Shown here one piece after another: positions 25,176 through 34,188 of a stretch of DNA of 64,000 nucleotides. Both the position numbers and the translations under genes were made by a program. The notes below the pieces were generated by a model that did not search any database, was not told the origin of the DNA, and saw only the letters and a program-made list of their open reading frames with translations. The first letter of the stretch is position 1. Each line of letters starts with the position of its first letter. The DNA comes from Halobaculum sp. XH14. Lineage in GTDB: Archaea > Halobacteriota > Halobacteria > Halobacteriales > Haloferacaceae. The stretch covers positions 2,418,001-2,482,000 of the forward strand of contig NZ_CP134949.1 in assembly GCF_032116555.1 (NCBI RefSeq), given 5' to 3'.

Positions 25176-25255
25176 CTCTTCCCGGCGCTCACGCTACGTG
25201 AAGCGTTCGAGTAGATCGAATGGCCCAGGCGGCTCACACCGGTTGAGTCATTCCT

Positions 25256-25508
25256 CGTGACGCTGTTCGTGGTCCGGGTCGGACTCCTCCTCGCCACCGT
25301 CGATGGGGGCCGGCTCCCTCCACGGGTCCGCCGTGGTAGCAGTGGGCGCGCTCGATGACGAGTACGACCTCGGCCCCTTCGTGGCGGTCGGCACTGGCTG
25401 CGTCGAAATGAAAGTTCCCGGTCGGCGAGAAGCTCGGTGGGAACCTCCCGGACGAGTTCTGGCGGTGCGTCGCCATTGGTTTCGATCAGTTGCATCGTTC
25501 GGGGCATC
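25256..25508 (-). other. Unassigned segment, possibly a decayed gene after the ABC permease
   Basis: Directly after the permease stop, the minus strand can be read as MPRTMQLIETNGDAPPELVREVPTELL..., and in a different frame as an acidic tail with EPAPIDGGEEESDPDH ending at 25255. Each part looks like haloarchaeal protein, but no single frame joins them, so this may be a short gene with a frameshift. I recognise no family. Confidence 0.3.
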
Positions 25509-26306
25509 CTATGCCACATCCTTTCGAGCGAACCACACCTGGCTAGCACCGACGAGTGCGATCGTCGCCACGAGGAGGACGCTCGCCGCCACGAGGTCGT
25601 ACTCGCCGTGCATGAGGATCGCAGTCGGGTCGAGGTAGTGCATCGGGGCGACGTTCCCGATCCAGCCGAAATCGGTGCCGGCCACGACCGATTCGAGGAG
25701 GAAGAGGCCGAAGAGTGCGCCGAGGACGCTCCGCTGGGCGATCGAGGCTCGATCCACGACGACCGAGAACAGGAGGCCGATCGCCGCACAACACAGGAGG
25801 TACGGGATCGAAAGCAGGTGCATCATCACCACGTCCAGGGCGGCGATCGGGTACCCGATGGCCCGGGACGCCACGTACACGACGACCGGAACGACGACGT
25901 TGATGGCGACGAGCGGGACGAGCACGGAGGCGAACTTCTCGGCGACGAGGCGCGACCGCGAAACGGGCAGGAACAGCAGCACGTCCATCCGGCCCCGATC
26001 CACGTCGTCGGCGATCAGGCCCGCCCCAGTGTACCCGAAGTAGAGGCCGGCCAGCAGTATCCACCCGACTGTGTACAGCTGGGAGGCGAGATACCCCTCG
26101 ATGGTCGTGAGCGACTGGAGATTGAGCGCCTCGATCATCGCGTCCGGGTACGACGACGTCAGCTGGTCGAGCGTCTCGGGGTCCATCCCCTCGACGATCG
26201 ACGGGAACGTGCCCGTGTACATCCCGGCGAGTGCGGTAAAGAGGAGCGCGAGCGCGAGCGACCCCTTGACCCGCTTTCGCCCCTCGTAGGTGGCGAGTTC
26301 AAGCAC
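25509..26306 (-). CDS. ABC-2 type permease, cassette A
   Basis: This ~265-residue protein has about six hydrophobic helices (ALALLFTALAGMYTGTFP, VGWILLAGLYFGYTGAGLIADD, FASVLVPLVAINVVVPVVVYVASRA, LLSIPYLLCCAAIGLLFSVVV, LGALFGLFLLESVV, VLLVATIALVGASQVWF) and the RSRLVAEKF cytoplasmic loop of ABC-2 exporters. I place the start at GTG 26306 (LELATYEGRKR), eight bases before the ATPase stop, because the paralogue at 36313 has an ATG at the equivalent place (MFETARYEASRR) with the same overlap. With the ATPase at 26299 it forms an exporter; the substrate is unknown. Confidence 0.88.
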   Translation of the reverse strand: MLELATYEGRKRVKGSLALALLFTALAGMYTGTFPSIVEGMDPETLDQLTSSYPDAMIEALNLQSLTTIEGYLASQLYTVGWILLAGLYFGYTGAGLIADDVDRGRMDVLLFLPVSRSRLVAEKFASVLVPLVAINVVVPVVVYVASRAIGYPIAALDVVMMHLLSIPYLLCCAAIGLLFSVVVDRASIAQRSVLGALFGLFLLESVVAGTDFGWIGNVAPMHYLDPTAILMHGEYDLVAASVLLVATIALVGASQVWFARKDVA

Positions 26307-27279
26307 TGGCCTCACCACCGTAAAACTGCATGAAGACCTCGTCGAGTGGCGCTTCCTCGACGTCGAACTCGCGGAGTTCGTACGGCGCCACTGCGTCGAC
26401 GAGGTCGTTGACGTCCCCGGTGAACGTGAACGACACGTCGGTCACGGTCCCCGTTCCGTCGCTCTCGTCCGCCCGGAGTTTGAGGTCGTGATCGCTCTCC
26501 TCTTGCGGTGGGTTTCCCGTCTGTGCCCCGACCGTCGAACGAACGTCGAGGTCGTGGACGCCCTCGATGTCGAACGCCGTTTCGTCGACAGTGCCGTCGA
26601 TCCGGAGATGGACGACCTTGCCGCTGCGGTGAAGCAGCGATTCGACCGGTTCGGTGGCAATGAGGTGGCCGTCCCGGAGGATCGCTACGCGGTTACAAAG
26701 TCGGCGCACCTCGCTCAGGACGTGCGAGGAGAAGAAGACGGTCACGCCGCGCCGTTGTTCCTCGTGAATGTAGTCGTTGAACCGTTGCTGCATGAGGGGG
26801 TCGAGCCCCGAGGTGGGTTCGTCCATGACCACGAGGTCGGGGTCGTGCATGAACGCCTGGACGATGGCGAGTTTCTGGACGTTCCCGGTCGAGTACTCCC
26901 GGACCGGCCGATCGACGGGCGGGTCGAACCGTTCCAGCAGTTCCTCGCGCCGAGAGCCACCCTTGATATCGGCGTGGAGGTCCAGGATCTCGGTCCCCGT
27001 CGCGGTTTCGTCGAACACGGGGGTCGCCGGAAGGTAGCCTACGTCGGCCTTGGCCCGGAGGAATTCGCCTTCGTCTTCTACGTCTCGCCCGAGGATGGTC
27101 GCCGTTCCAGAGGTCGGCGATTGGAATCCAAGTATCGTCCGGATCGTGGTGGTCTTGCCCGCCCCGTTGGGCCCGAGAAAGCCGAACACCTCGCCCTCCT
27201 CGACGCTGAACGTGAGGGAGTCGATCCCGACGACGCTCCCGTAATCCTTGGTCAGATCGGTCACTTCGATCGGTGCCAT
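26299..27279 (-). CDS. ABC transporter ATP-binding protein, cassette A
   Basis: This 326-residue ATPase has Walker A GPNGAGKTTT (residue ~35), a Q-loop in ILGFQSP, a degenerate signature YSTGNVQKLAIVQAF (instead of LSGGQ), Walker B LVVMDEPTSGLDP and H-loop FFSSHVLSEV. The C-terminal ~90 residues are a small beta domain found in drug-export ATPases of the CcmA/NatA type. It is divergent from a TetR regulator (27377), a plan copied in cassette B (36313-38735). The substrate cannot be inferred. Confidence 0.93.
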   Translation of the reverse strand: MAPIEVTDLTKDYGSVVGIDSLTFSVEEGEVFGFLGPNGAGKTTTIRTILGFQSPTSGTATILGRDVEDEGEFLRAKADVGYLPATPVFDETATGTEILDLHADIKGGSRREELLERFDPPVDRPVREYSTGNVQKLAIVQAFMHDPDLVVMDEPTSGLDPLMQQRFNDYIHEEQRRGVTVFFSSHVLSEVRRLCNRVAILRDGHLIATEPVESLLHRSGKVVHLRIDGTVDETAFDIEGVHDLDVRSTVGAQTGNPPQEESDHDLKLRADESDGTGTVTDVSFTFTGDVNDLVDAVAPYELREFDVEEAPLDEVFMQFYGGEASA

Positions 27280-27313
27280 ACTTGCCCTTCAACTCTATAA
27301 CTAAATATCTTTT

Positions 27314-27342
27314 CCGGTTATGAAGTTATAACTGACAACCGG
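27314..27342. promoter_or_regulatory. Candidate TetR operator between cassette A exporter and regulator
   Basis: CCGGTT (27314-27319) and AACCGG (27337-27342) form an inverted repeat that encloses the perfect eight-base palindrome GTTATAAC (27325-27332). It lies between the divergent starts at 27279 and 27377 and overlaps the A/T-rich promoter core. TetR repressors usually bind such palindromes. No experimental support; position and symmetry only. Confidence 0.45.
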
Positions 27343-27376
27343 TTCGGTTATACAGTCACGGACCTGATCGTGAGAC

Positions 27377-28036
27377 ATGCGCGGATTCAGCGACGAAGAG
27401 CGTGACCGCATCCGGGAACAGCTCGTCGAGACCGGTCGCGAGTTGCTCCTCACCTACGGCCCGGAGAAAACCACCGTGAAGGACATCACGGATCCCGTCG
27501 GGATCGCCAAGCCCACCTTCTACCAGTTTTTCGACGCCAAGGGCGACCTCTATCTCGAGATTTTCCAGCGTGAACTGGAGACCTACGTCGATCGCGTGCG
27601 ATCAGAATTGGGAGAGGTAGAGGACGCCAGTGAGGGACTCGAGCGGTTCTTCTGGTGCTACGCGGAGTTCGCCGAAGGAAATCCCTTCATCCAGCAGATG
27701 ATCATCCAGGGCAATCATCAGGAGAGTCTCGGTCTTCGCAACGTCTCATCGGAGAAACTCGAGGAAGTTCAGCGAGGGAGCATGGCGGAGTTGCTTCCGT
27801 TCATCGAAGAACTACAGGCAGAGAGTGATGGACCACTTTCGGACCTCGAACCGTTCGTTCTCCTCGGTCTCATGGGTGGATCGATCGGCCTCCTCGCGCT
27901 ACATAAGGACGAATTCGAGGAATACGAGGCCGAACTCGACGGGTTCGAAGTCGGCTATTACGACCGACTCCAGGAGGTCCTCATTACCTCACTCGCAAGA
28001 GGACTGACGATCGAGCAGGGACGGGAGGGCATCTGA
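27377..28036 (+). CDS. TetR/AcrR-family regulator, cassette A
   Basis: This 219-residue protein has the TetR helix-turn-helix at the N-terminus: GFSDEERDRIREQLVETGRELLLTYGPEKTTVKDITDPVGIAKPTFYQFFDAKGDLYLEIFQRE. The rest is a helical ligand-binding domain ending in LITSLARGLTIEQ. It is divergent from the ABC exporter genes and is expected to repress them until the exported compound binds. Its counterpart in cassette B (38115) is clearly related along the whole length. Confidence 0.93.
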   Translation: MRGFSDEERDRIREQLVETGRELLLTYGPEKTTVKDITDPVGIAKPTFYQFFDAKGDLYLEIFQRELETYVDRVRSELGEVEDASEGLERFFWCYAEFAEGNPFIQQMIIQGNHQESLGLRNVSSEKLEEVQRGSMAELLPFIEELQAESDGPLSDLEPFVLLGLMGGSIGLLALHKDEFEEYEAELDGFEVGYYDRLQEVLITSLARGLTIEQGREGI

Positions 28037-28059
28037 TACCGGCCCTCACACCGGGATGT

Positions 28060-28316
28060 CGCGGTCCCGGCGACGAATAGCCCCGCAGACGTCATCCGTC
28101 CGATCTCCCGGGCACTCGGGACGACCGATTGCGCGATGAACTACTTCGAACTCGCCCCCAGCGAGAGCTTCGGCTACGCGTACCACCGCCACAGCGATCA
28201 GGAGGTGTTCTACGTCCAGTCGGAAATGACTACGTTCGAGATCGAGATCGGAGAAGTTGAGGTTGGCGCCGGGGAGGCAATCAGATTCGCGCCCGGTGAA
28301 TTTCAGTTCGCAAGTC
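28060..28316 (+). pseudogene. Cupin-domain protein fragment
   Basis: The plus strand reads SPADVIRPISRALGTTDCAMNYFELAP, ESFGYAYHRHSDQEVFYVQSEMTTFEIEIGEVEVGAGEAIRFAPGEFQFAS. HRHSDQE is the metal-binding cupin box. The sequence lacks a proper start (similarity begins near 28060) and is cut off near 28316, where an alpha/beta hydrolase fragment on the opposite strand begins. Two histidines and the glutamate of motif 1 remain, but motif 2 is lost, so it is probably non-functional. A short ORF could be translated from ATG 28136. Confidence 0.7.
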
Positions 28317-28576
28317 ATCAACCACCGATGCGACACTGAATTCCTCCCCAAGGGGCTTGGAGGCCCGTGTCCGCGGGTGTCCTCGGTGAGAGCTCGATAT
28401 CCAGTGGCGGTGAGCGGTTGGACTTGCGGGTCGAACATCCGGTCGTCCATCGATGCACCGTGGATGCAGGCGACAAGTGGCCCGTCTTCCGGACCCCTGA
28501 CCCAGTAGTGGATCACAGAATCAGATCGTCGTAGCTGCCCACCCTCAGAACCTGTTTCACCGGCTTGATCACTCAT
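28317..28576 (-). pseudogene. Alpha/beta-hydrolase fragment with frameshift
   Basis: From ATG 28576 the frame reads MSDQAGETGSEGG, SVIHYWVRGPEDGPLVACIHGASMDDRMFDPQV, YRALTEDTRGHG. At about 28365 the family sequence moves frame: SKPLGEEFSVASVVDDL, ending near 28320. The HGASMDD oxyanion loop and DTRGHG strand are typical alpha/beta-hydrolase fold; the nucleophile elbow, acid and histidine are missing. The fragment meets the cupin fragment tail to tail, so a deletion probably joined two convergent genes. Confidence 0.72.
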
Positions 28577-28637
28577 GTTATCTCCCGTCTTCATATTTGT
28601 GGAACATTGGAATACGTCGAAAAAACAGCAAAGCGGG

Positions 28638-29540
28638 TTAGCGGACTCGTGAACTCGCCACGCGTCGCAACAAGACGACGACAATCCCACCAAGCGCGAG
28701 GTCGAACACGCCGAGCACTACTACCGCAGGCACGATGGTATTCCAGATGCCGGAGAACGCCGTCACGTCGATCACCGTGAGGACGTCCTGGCCGAGCATC
28801 AGCGCACGAACGGCATCGACACCATACGTAACCGGGTTGACCGTCGCCACTACCTGCATCCACTTCGGTAGAGCGCTGACTGGGACAAATGCACTCGAAG
28901 CGAACAACAACGGAAACTGCAACATATACGCCCACATAGCGGTCGACGTCGCATTCTTCGTCACGAGCGCAGCGATATTTGAGAAGGCCATAAACCACAG
29001 CGAAAACAAGATAGCGATGGCGAACACGCCAAGTACGCCTCCCAGTCCCGTCTGGATGTACGTCCCGACCGAGCCACCGGAATCGATCCAGAGGATGAGG
29101 TATCCGAGTACAAGAATTATCGCCGTTTCAACGATGACTCGGATAACATCTGCGAGGGCTTTTCCGAGGAACATCGCCCCTCGGTGGGTCGGTGAGACGA
29201 GTATTTTTTCGAACATGCCACTCTCCATGTCGTCGATGAACCCCATCCCAGAGTGGATGGCTACGACCATGGCTGAGAGGATGACGATACCCGGAGTGAG
29301 GAAGGTGATGTAGGTAACATCCGCTCCAATCATCTCCTGGATTGGTCCTTCGGCAATCTGCCCGAACACCTGTGTGAATAATATCAGGAAGAGGAACGGC
29401 GTTAACAATGCCTCAAACACCACGGACGTGTTACGGACGGATTTCCGGAGCCAGCGTTTGAGCGTAACCCACACGTCGACAGGAAAATTGTTGCCAGCCG
29501 CTTGGTGCTCGGCAACCTGCTCCGTTTCGATCGTACTCAT
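28638..29540 (-). CDS. ABC-2 type permease (DrrB-like), cassette C
   Basis: This 300-residue protein has six hydrophobic segments and DrrB features: LKRWLRKSVRNTSVVFEALLTPFLFLILFTQVFG, TPGIVILSAMVVAIHSGMGFIDDMESGMFEKILVSPTHRGAMFLGKALADV, FANIxx-like FSNIAALV and NPVTYGVDAVRAL near the C-terminus. It starts at ATG 29540 with a four-base overlap with the ATPase. Together they form a daunorubicin-resistance-type exporter, usually for hydrophobic compounds. Confidence 0.92.
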   Translation of the reverse strand: MSTIETEQVAEHQAAGNNFPVDVWVTLKRWLRKSVRNTSVVFEALLTPFLFLILFTQVFGQIAEGPIQEMIGADVTYITFLTPGIVILSAMVVAIHSGMGFIDDMESGMFEKILVSPTHRGAMFLGKALADVIRVIVETAIILVLGYLILWIDSGGSVGTYIQTGLGGVLGVFAIAILFSLWFMAFSNIAALVTKNATSTAMWAYMLQFPLLFASSAFVPVSALPKWMQVVATVNPVTYGVDAVRALMLGQDVLTVIDVTAFSGIWNTIVPAVVVLGVFDLALGGIVVVLLRRVASSRVR

Positions 29541-30583
29541 CGGCCAACCTCCGTCTGGACGAGCTCATTCGGCTGGTCGTCGGCCGTCTCTTCGCTCGCT
29601 GTTTCGCCAGTGATGGCGAGGAAAACGTCATCGAGGGTCGGCGATCGAACGTCGAATCCCGTGACTGTGAAGTCAGCGTCCCGCAGTGCGATCAGGAGGT
29701 CGGTCCCGGCCTGGCGCGCGTGTTCGGACGTGATAGCGATGCCCTCGTCGGTGCGGCCGATGCTGTCGTTCTCGAACAGCCCCGAGTTACGCGCCACTTG
29801 TTGGGCTCGGGTACGCGGCTCGGCAGTCGAATCTTCGAGCGTTATCTCGAGGACGTCACCGCCGACCTGCGCTTTGAGCGCGTTCGGTGAGTCAGTGGCG
29901 ATGAGTTGTCCGTTTTGAATCACCGAGAGACGGTCGCAAAGCTCGTCGGCCTCTTCGAGGTATTGGGTCGTGAGAAATATCGTCGTGCCTTGCTCGTTGA
30001 TTTCACGGAAGTGTTCCCACAGGCGGAGTCTGGCCCTCGGGTCTAACCCGGTCGTGGGTTCGTCGAGGAACACGAGCTCTGGCTCGTGAACCAGTGCAGT
30101 CGCGACGTCGAGGCGCTTTTTCATCCCGCCGGAGAACTCCCCCGGCGGCTTGTCGGCGACATCAGCGAGATCGACGAGATCTAATAGGTCGTCGATGCGT
30201 CCGCCGCGCTCGCTGCGTGGAACGCCGTACATCTCACACGCATACTGGATGTTTTCGCGTGCAGTGAGCTCCTCGTCGACGCTCGTCTCCTGGGCCATAT
30301 AGCCGATGGACGAGCGGACAGCGCGGGACTCGTCAGTGACGTCGAACCCGTTGACGGTCACCGACCCGGCAGTGGGCCGTAGCAACGTCACGAACGTCTT
30401 GATCGCGGTGGTCTTCCCGGCGCCGTTCGGCCCTAAAAACCCAAAGAACTCACCCTGAGGGATGTCGAGGTCGATACCACGCACCGCTCGGGTACCGTCC
30501 GAGTACGTGAGCTCGACGTTTCTCGCCGTGATCGCATTTGCGGACGCCATCCGTGTCTCGGTAGTTTCGGTCGACACGGTCAC
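29537..30583 (-). CDS. ABC transporter ATP-binding protein (DrrA-like), cassette C
   Basis: This ATPase of up to 348 residues has Walker A GPNGAGKTTA, Q-loop MAQETSVDEELT, signature FSGGMKKRLDVATAL, Walker B LVFLDEPTTGLDPRAR and H-loop TIFLTTQYLEEADELCDRL; the GLDPRAR and QYLEEAD blocks are typical of DrrA. I give the GTG at 30583 (overlapping the upstream small ORF, GTGA); an internal ATG at 30550 (MASANAITARNVEL) is an alternative start. Divergent, 410 bases away, is an HTH_10 regulator at 30994, the likely control gene. Confidence 0.9.
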   Translation of the reverse strand: MTVSTETTETRMASANAITARNVELTYSDGTRAVRGIDLDIPQGEFFGFLGPNGAGKTTAIKTFVTLLRPTAGSVTVNGFDVTDESRAVRSSIGYMAQETSVDEELTARENIQYACEMYGVPRSERGGRIDDLLDLVDLADVADKPPGEFSGGMKKRLDVATALVHEPELVFLDEPTTGLDPRARLRLWEHFREINEQGTTIFLTTQYLEEADELCDRLSVIQNGQLIATDSPNALKAQVGGDVLEITLEDSTAEPRTRAQQVARNSGLFENDSIGRTDEGIAITSEHARQAGTDLLIALRDADFTVTGFDVRSPTLDDVFLAITGETASEETADDQPNELVQTEVGR

Positions 30584-30816
30584 ACCTCCTCGGCAGTTGC
30601 TTCCGGAACCCCGTCTTGGGTCTTGGTCCCACAGACGGTGAAAGAGTCAGTCGGAGTCGTTTTCAACGACGGGAGACGAGTGGTTCGAAGCTCTGCGGCC
30701 CCGCTGATTTCGTTCGGACCGCCGATCACTGCCGTATCCTGTGTTGATCGTGGAGTGATTCTATTCGGAGCGTCGATGCATCCTGTGTTGAGTTCTCGCT
30801 TTTGCATCCCTTGCAT
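30580..30816 (-). CDS. Small ORF overlapping the DrrA-like gene (doubtful)
   Basis: A 78-residue frame (MQGMQKRELNTGCIDAPNR...TDSFTVCGTKTQDGVPEATAEEV) ends in a four-base overlap with the possible GTG start of the DrrA-like ATPase. The ending is acidic and haloarchaeal in style, and the overlap suggests coupling, but I see no domain and the first half looks random. It could equally be leader sequence. Confidence 0.3.
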   Translation of the reverse strand: MQGMQKRELNTGCIDAPNRITPRSTQDTAVIGGPNEISGAAELRTTRLPSLKTTPTDSFTVCGTKTQDGVPEATAEEV

Positions 30817-30993
30817 CGCGTAGGGAGAGACGCCGTTTGCCCTCGGGGATTACCCCGATTATAAACGGGATCATTATAATAGACCGTATTCATAGCCACT
30901 CGTATGAAACGGTCAACAGCTCCCCATCAAGAGACACGATCCGAGAGAAAGAGAGGGGAGAGACTGCGCCCGCAGACGTGACCCTCGACGATA

Positions 30994-31677
30994 ATGAGAT
31001 ACATAACCGTCATTATTACCCCGACTGAGGAATACCTTCGATCGAGCGACCACCAAGAGCTGCCGGAAAACACCGACGATCCGAGAGAAATATGGATCGA
31101 TGGCAGGCTCGTCGCGACTCAGGAAACGATAGAGTACGCCAATCTTCTCGATGATGGGACCGCCGTTGCGATCGTGCGGTTCCGAGGTGATGCCGATCTC
31201 CTCGAAAAAATCGTAGACGAAACGCCGGAGTTCATCTCTTGTACCGTAACGGGTGGTGAAACGTGGCTGGCCTATCTCCAGTACGAGCCCGACGAGATTG
31301 AAACAACGCTCCTTGAATTGGCAGATACCGAACCAATCAGTATCGACTGGCCGATCGAGGAGACTGCTGAGGGGCAGGAAGTCACCTTCTTCGGTGAGGA
31401 TCCAGCCCTTCACCGGATGATCGCTAGCATCCCTGACGAAATGGACCTCCGTCTCGAACGGACAGGAGAGTATCAGCCGGACATGGATAACCCAGCGGCG
31501 CAGCTCACCGACCGTCAAAAAGAGATCGTGCGGGCAGCGATCGTGGCGGGATACTACGACATCCCGCGCCGTGCAACCCAACAGGACTTGGCTGCCAAGC
31601 TTGAACTGTCGCAGGGGACGATTGGAGAACATCTTCGGCGAGCAGAAGCGAAGATCATCCAGTCCGTAGTCGTATAA
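30994..31677 (+). CDS. HTH_10 regulator, MRYxTV subtype
   Basis: This 227-residue protein starts MRYITVIITPTEEYLRSSD and has an N-terminal sensor of the subtype also found at 40438 and 48002 (EYANLLDDGTAVAIVRFRGDAD, ISIDWPIEE). The C-terminal HTH_10 is LTDRQKEIVRAAIVAGYYDIPRRATQQDLAAKLELSQGTIGEHLRRAEAKII. It is divergent from the DrrAB-type exporter genes and probably controls them. The leader is A/T-rich and lacks a Shine-Dalgarno sequence. Confidence 0.9.
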   Translation: MRYITVIITPTEEYLRSSDHQELPENTDDPREIWIDGRLVATQETIEYANLLDDGTAVAIVRFRGDADLLEKIVDETPEFISCTVTGGETWLAYLQYEPDEIETTLLELADTEPISIDWPIEETAEGQEVTFFGEDPALHRMIASIPDEMDLRLERTGEYQPDMDNPAAQLTDRQKEIVRAAIVAGYYDIPRRATQQDLAAKLELSQGTIGEHLRRAEAKIIQSVVV

Positions 31678-31997
31678 GAGCTACCGTGAAACGGTAACCA
31701 GTAGAGTATATTACTCGACACGACACCTCTAATTTGATACGAAGTGGATCCGACGTTCCGACTGGAGTTCGACTTTGGTGTTAGCGAGGATTACCTGGCT
31801 CGTGTTCTCCACGGCTCGCAAAGACGCCGCCCGAGCGAGTGAGGCAAGCCAGACCCAGATTCCGGAGCCGCTTCCGCGACGAACCCCGTGATGATCCGAT
31901 TTTCGGCCCTCGGCGACGGTCCACGTCAGGCTAAGCGACTTTCGGATGTGGGAGTCGGCCTCCTGGATTATGGCGAATCCCCACCGATCAAACCATT
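31678..31997. other. Intergenic stretch with possible unrecognised debris
   Basis: These 320 bases separate the HTH_10 gene from the tryptophanase remnant. A short plus-strand frame near 31744 (DPTFRLEFDFGVSEDYLARVL) looks protein-like but stops after about 30 codons and matches no family I know. It may be another gene scrap. Confidence 0.3.
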
Positions 31998-32699
31998 ATG
32001 CCTCCGGAAGCGACGGAAGATTACGCCTACAAGACCAAGGTTGCGACCCGAATCGAACTCCCGAACCGTGACGAACGGGAAGGGATCTTAGAAGCGGCGG
32101 CCTACAACATCTTCAACATCGATGCACGCGACGTCTACATCGATCTGTTGACCGACTCGGGCACCGGCGCAATGAGCGACGACCAGTGGGCCGCCCTACA
32201 GCGTGGCGAGGAAGCCTACGCCGGCTCGGAGAGCTTCCACGAACTCCGGGACGCCGTCGCGGACGTGATGGGCTTCGACCGACTCGTCCCGGCCAACCAG
32301 GGACGAGGGGCCGAGACGGTGCTGTACGGGGCGCTCGTAGACGAAGGCGACGTGGTGATCAACAACACCCACTTCGACACGACGCGAGCCCACGTCGCCA
32401 ACCAAGGTGCCGACCCCGTCGATTGTCCGGCACCCGAGGCCTGGGAAATGGACTCGACCGAACCATTCAAAGGCAACCTCGACGTCGAGCGCGCCCGGGA
32501 GGTAATCGCAGAGGTCGGCCCCGAGAACGTCCCAACTATCGTCGTCACGATCACTAACGACTCCGTGGCAGGCCAGCCCGTCAGCGTCGATAACGTCCGC
32601 CAGGCCCGCGAGACAGTGTCGGGGTATCGGATCGCTGGCGAGCCGTCGATGCCGGAGTTACGCCACTTCACTGCGGATCTTGAACCGATCGGGAGTTGA
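31998..32699 (+). pseudogene. Tryptophanase / beta-eliminating lyase with large internal deletion
   Basis: The frame of 233 residues starts at ATG 31998 and reads like the first ~200 residues of haloarchaeal tryptophanase: YKTKVATRIELPNRDEREGILEAAAYNIFN, VYIDLLTDSGTGAMSDDQWAAL, ESFHELRDAVADVMGFDRLVPANQGRGAETVLYGAL, NNTHFDTTRAHVANQGA and VTITNDSVAGQPVSVDNVRQAR. It then jumps to what looks like the family's C-terminus, MPELRHFTADLEPIG. About 220 residues are gone, including the lysine that holds pyridoxal phosphate (complete enzymes are ~450). The frame is open but the enzyme cannot work. Confidence 0.8.
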
Positions 32700-32829
32700 C
32701 CCGATGCAGAGCCATCCTCGTGCTCAAGTGGAGGCTCGGGAGCGTTGGGAGTACCGCTGGTGGCTGCTCCACTAACGGACCTGGGAGTCGGCATCACTAT
32801 TTATCCCGTCGATACACGAGTGTAGAATC

Positions 32830-33201
32830 ATGCCCGAGAAGACGACGGACGACTGGCAGCGGACCTGGCACCACCTTCAGCAGGGACTCGGCAATAAGTG
32901 GGCGTTGCACGTCCTCCAGGTCCTCGCGACGGATTCGCATGGGTTTGGCGAGCTGGAACAGGAGATCGACGGCATCTCCGAGACGATGCTCTCCCGACGA
33001 CTGTCGGATCTCACGGAGAAAGGCTTCATCGAGAAGACCACGGTCGCCTCGACACCACCACGCACGCTGTACCAGCTGACGCCCGCCGGTGATCGAGTTG
33101 CCACGTTCCTCGGGGAGATGGAACGGATCACCGCCATCGCCGAAACGGCGGACGGACCACAGCTCATCTTTGAAACAGAGGATTCACGGATCGACCCATG
33201 A
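32830..33201 (+). CDS. HxlR-family winged-helix regulator
   Basis: This 123-residue protein shows the HxlR pattern: LQQGLGNKWALHVLQVLATDSHGFGELEQEIDGISETMLSRRLSDLTEKGFIEKTTVASTPPRTLYQLTPAGDRV. A TATA-like CACTATTTATCC (32795-32806) is ~26-30 bases before the ATG, matching a leaderless transcript. Its stop overlaps the start of the B3/B4-domain gene, so the regulator and enzyme-like partner are co-transcribed. HxlR proteins often sense electrophiles or quinones. Confidence 0.9.
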   Translation: MPEKTTDDWQRTWHHLQQGLGNKWALHVLQVLATDSHGFGELEQEIDGISETMLSRRLSDLTEKGFIEKTTVASTPPRTLYQLTPAGDRVATFLGEMERITAIAETADGPQLIFETEDSRIDP

Positions 33202-33878
33202 CCTCCGCCCCGACGTTCAGCATCGCCGACCCGGTCTCCCAGCGTTTCCCGGATTTAGCCGTGCAGTCGTTCGTCGTAAAAGGAGCGAGGATCGAGGCCG
33301 AGTCCGAGCAGCTTGAGGGATTCAAGGACGACGTCCTCTCGGACTTCCGCTCGAATCACGACAGGGACGACATCGCGGATGAGCCGCTGTTCCAGGCGTA
33401 TCGCGCGTTCTTCTGGGACCTGGACATCGATCCGACGAAGATCAGGCCCGCCGCGGAGGCACTCGCCCGCCGGACGCTTCAGGGCACGCCGATACCGACC
33501 ATCAACACGTTCGTCGATGCGTCCAATCTCGCGTCGCTGACGTCGAAGGTCCCGCTCGCAGCGTTCGACCGCGATCTGTTGGGTGAGAAGCTCCGCCTCC
33601 GGTTCGCCGAGGAGGGCGAGCCGTTCCGTGGCATCGGAATGAACGACTCGACGACGCTCGGGGGTGGGGAGCTCGTTATCGATGATGGCGATTCGTTGAT
33701 CGCCGTCTATCCCTACCGAAATGCCGCCGACACGAGGCTAACGCTAGACAGTACCGATGCATTTGTGCTGGTCTGTGGTGCCCCCGGCGTGTCCGGTTCC
33801 GTACTGGACAGGGCAAGCGAGAAGGTCCAAGAAAACGTGACGCGGTTCTGCGGCGGCAGTGTCAATGATTCCTCCTGA
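33198..33878 (+). CDS. B3/B4 tRNA-editing-domain protein
   Basis: This 226-residue protein matches stand-alone B3/B4 domain proteins, relatives of the phenylalanyl-tRNA synthetase beta editing domain: ADEPLFQAYRAFFWDLDIDPTKIRPAAEALARRTLQG, PIPTINTFVDASNLASLTSKVPLAAFDRD, GELVIDDGDSLIAVYPYRNAADTRLTLDSTDAFVLVCGAPGVS. It may hydrolyse mischarged aminoacyl-tRNAs or related esters. It overlaps the upstream HxlR gene by four bases (ATGA-type), which suggests stress-linked expression. Confidence 0.88.
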   Translation: MTSAPTFSIADPVSQRFPDLAVQSFVVKGARIEAESEQLEGFKDDVLSDFRSNHDRDDIADEPLFQAYRAFFWDLDIDPTKIRPAAEALARRTLQGTPIPTINTFVDASNLASLTSKVPLAAFDRDLLGEKLRLRFAEEGEPFRGIGMNDSTTLGGGELVIDDGDSLIAVYPYRNAADTRLTLDSTDAFVLVCGAPGVSGSVLDRASEKVQENVTRFCGGSVNDSS

Positions 33879-34188
33879 CGTGCTACTCTCCGTGCTCTGG
33901 TCGGACGCACCGTCGTATTCGTGGAGGAAATCAGACGGATTCGCGCACACTCGCATTTCGCCCGTAGACTCTCCGGATAGTTGTATATCGATTGGAAATA
34001 GGTGTTGACTGGAATCGGCTTCGAGACTGGAAAGCTGATGCTCGTACGTATAACATTCCGATGCGGAATCATCCAGGAGTACACACGGGAGCCATATATG
34101 GCACCCTCCGAGGGAGGACCCCTCAACCAGGCGTGCGAAGATCGAATCGAACGAGTGTTCTGTCGCGTCCGTCTACTACGATTTCAGC
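33879..34188. other. Intergenic region, nothing recognised
   Basis: These 310 bases lie between the convergent B3/B4 and DUF1772-like genes. Both strands have short frames without motifs. The composition is more A/T-rich than the flanking genes. Confidence 0.35.

Noticed and set aside
28340-28366. CCTCCCCAAGGGGCTTGGAGG looked like an imperfect hairpin end of an IS200/IS605 element next to the cupin fragment.
   Set aside because: Read on the minus strand with a one-base frame change it is coding sequence of an alpha/beta hydrolase (SKPLGEEFSVASVVDDL), so the symmetry is a by-product of codons.
30580-30816. A secure small gene before the DrrA-like ATPase.
   Set aside because: Only the four-base overlap supports it; the sequence has no family features, so it is listed with low confidence only.
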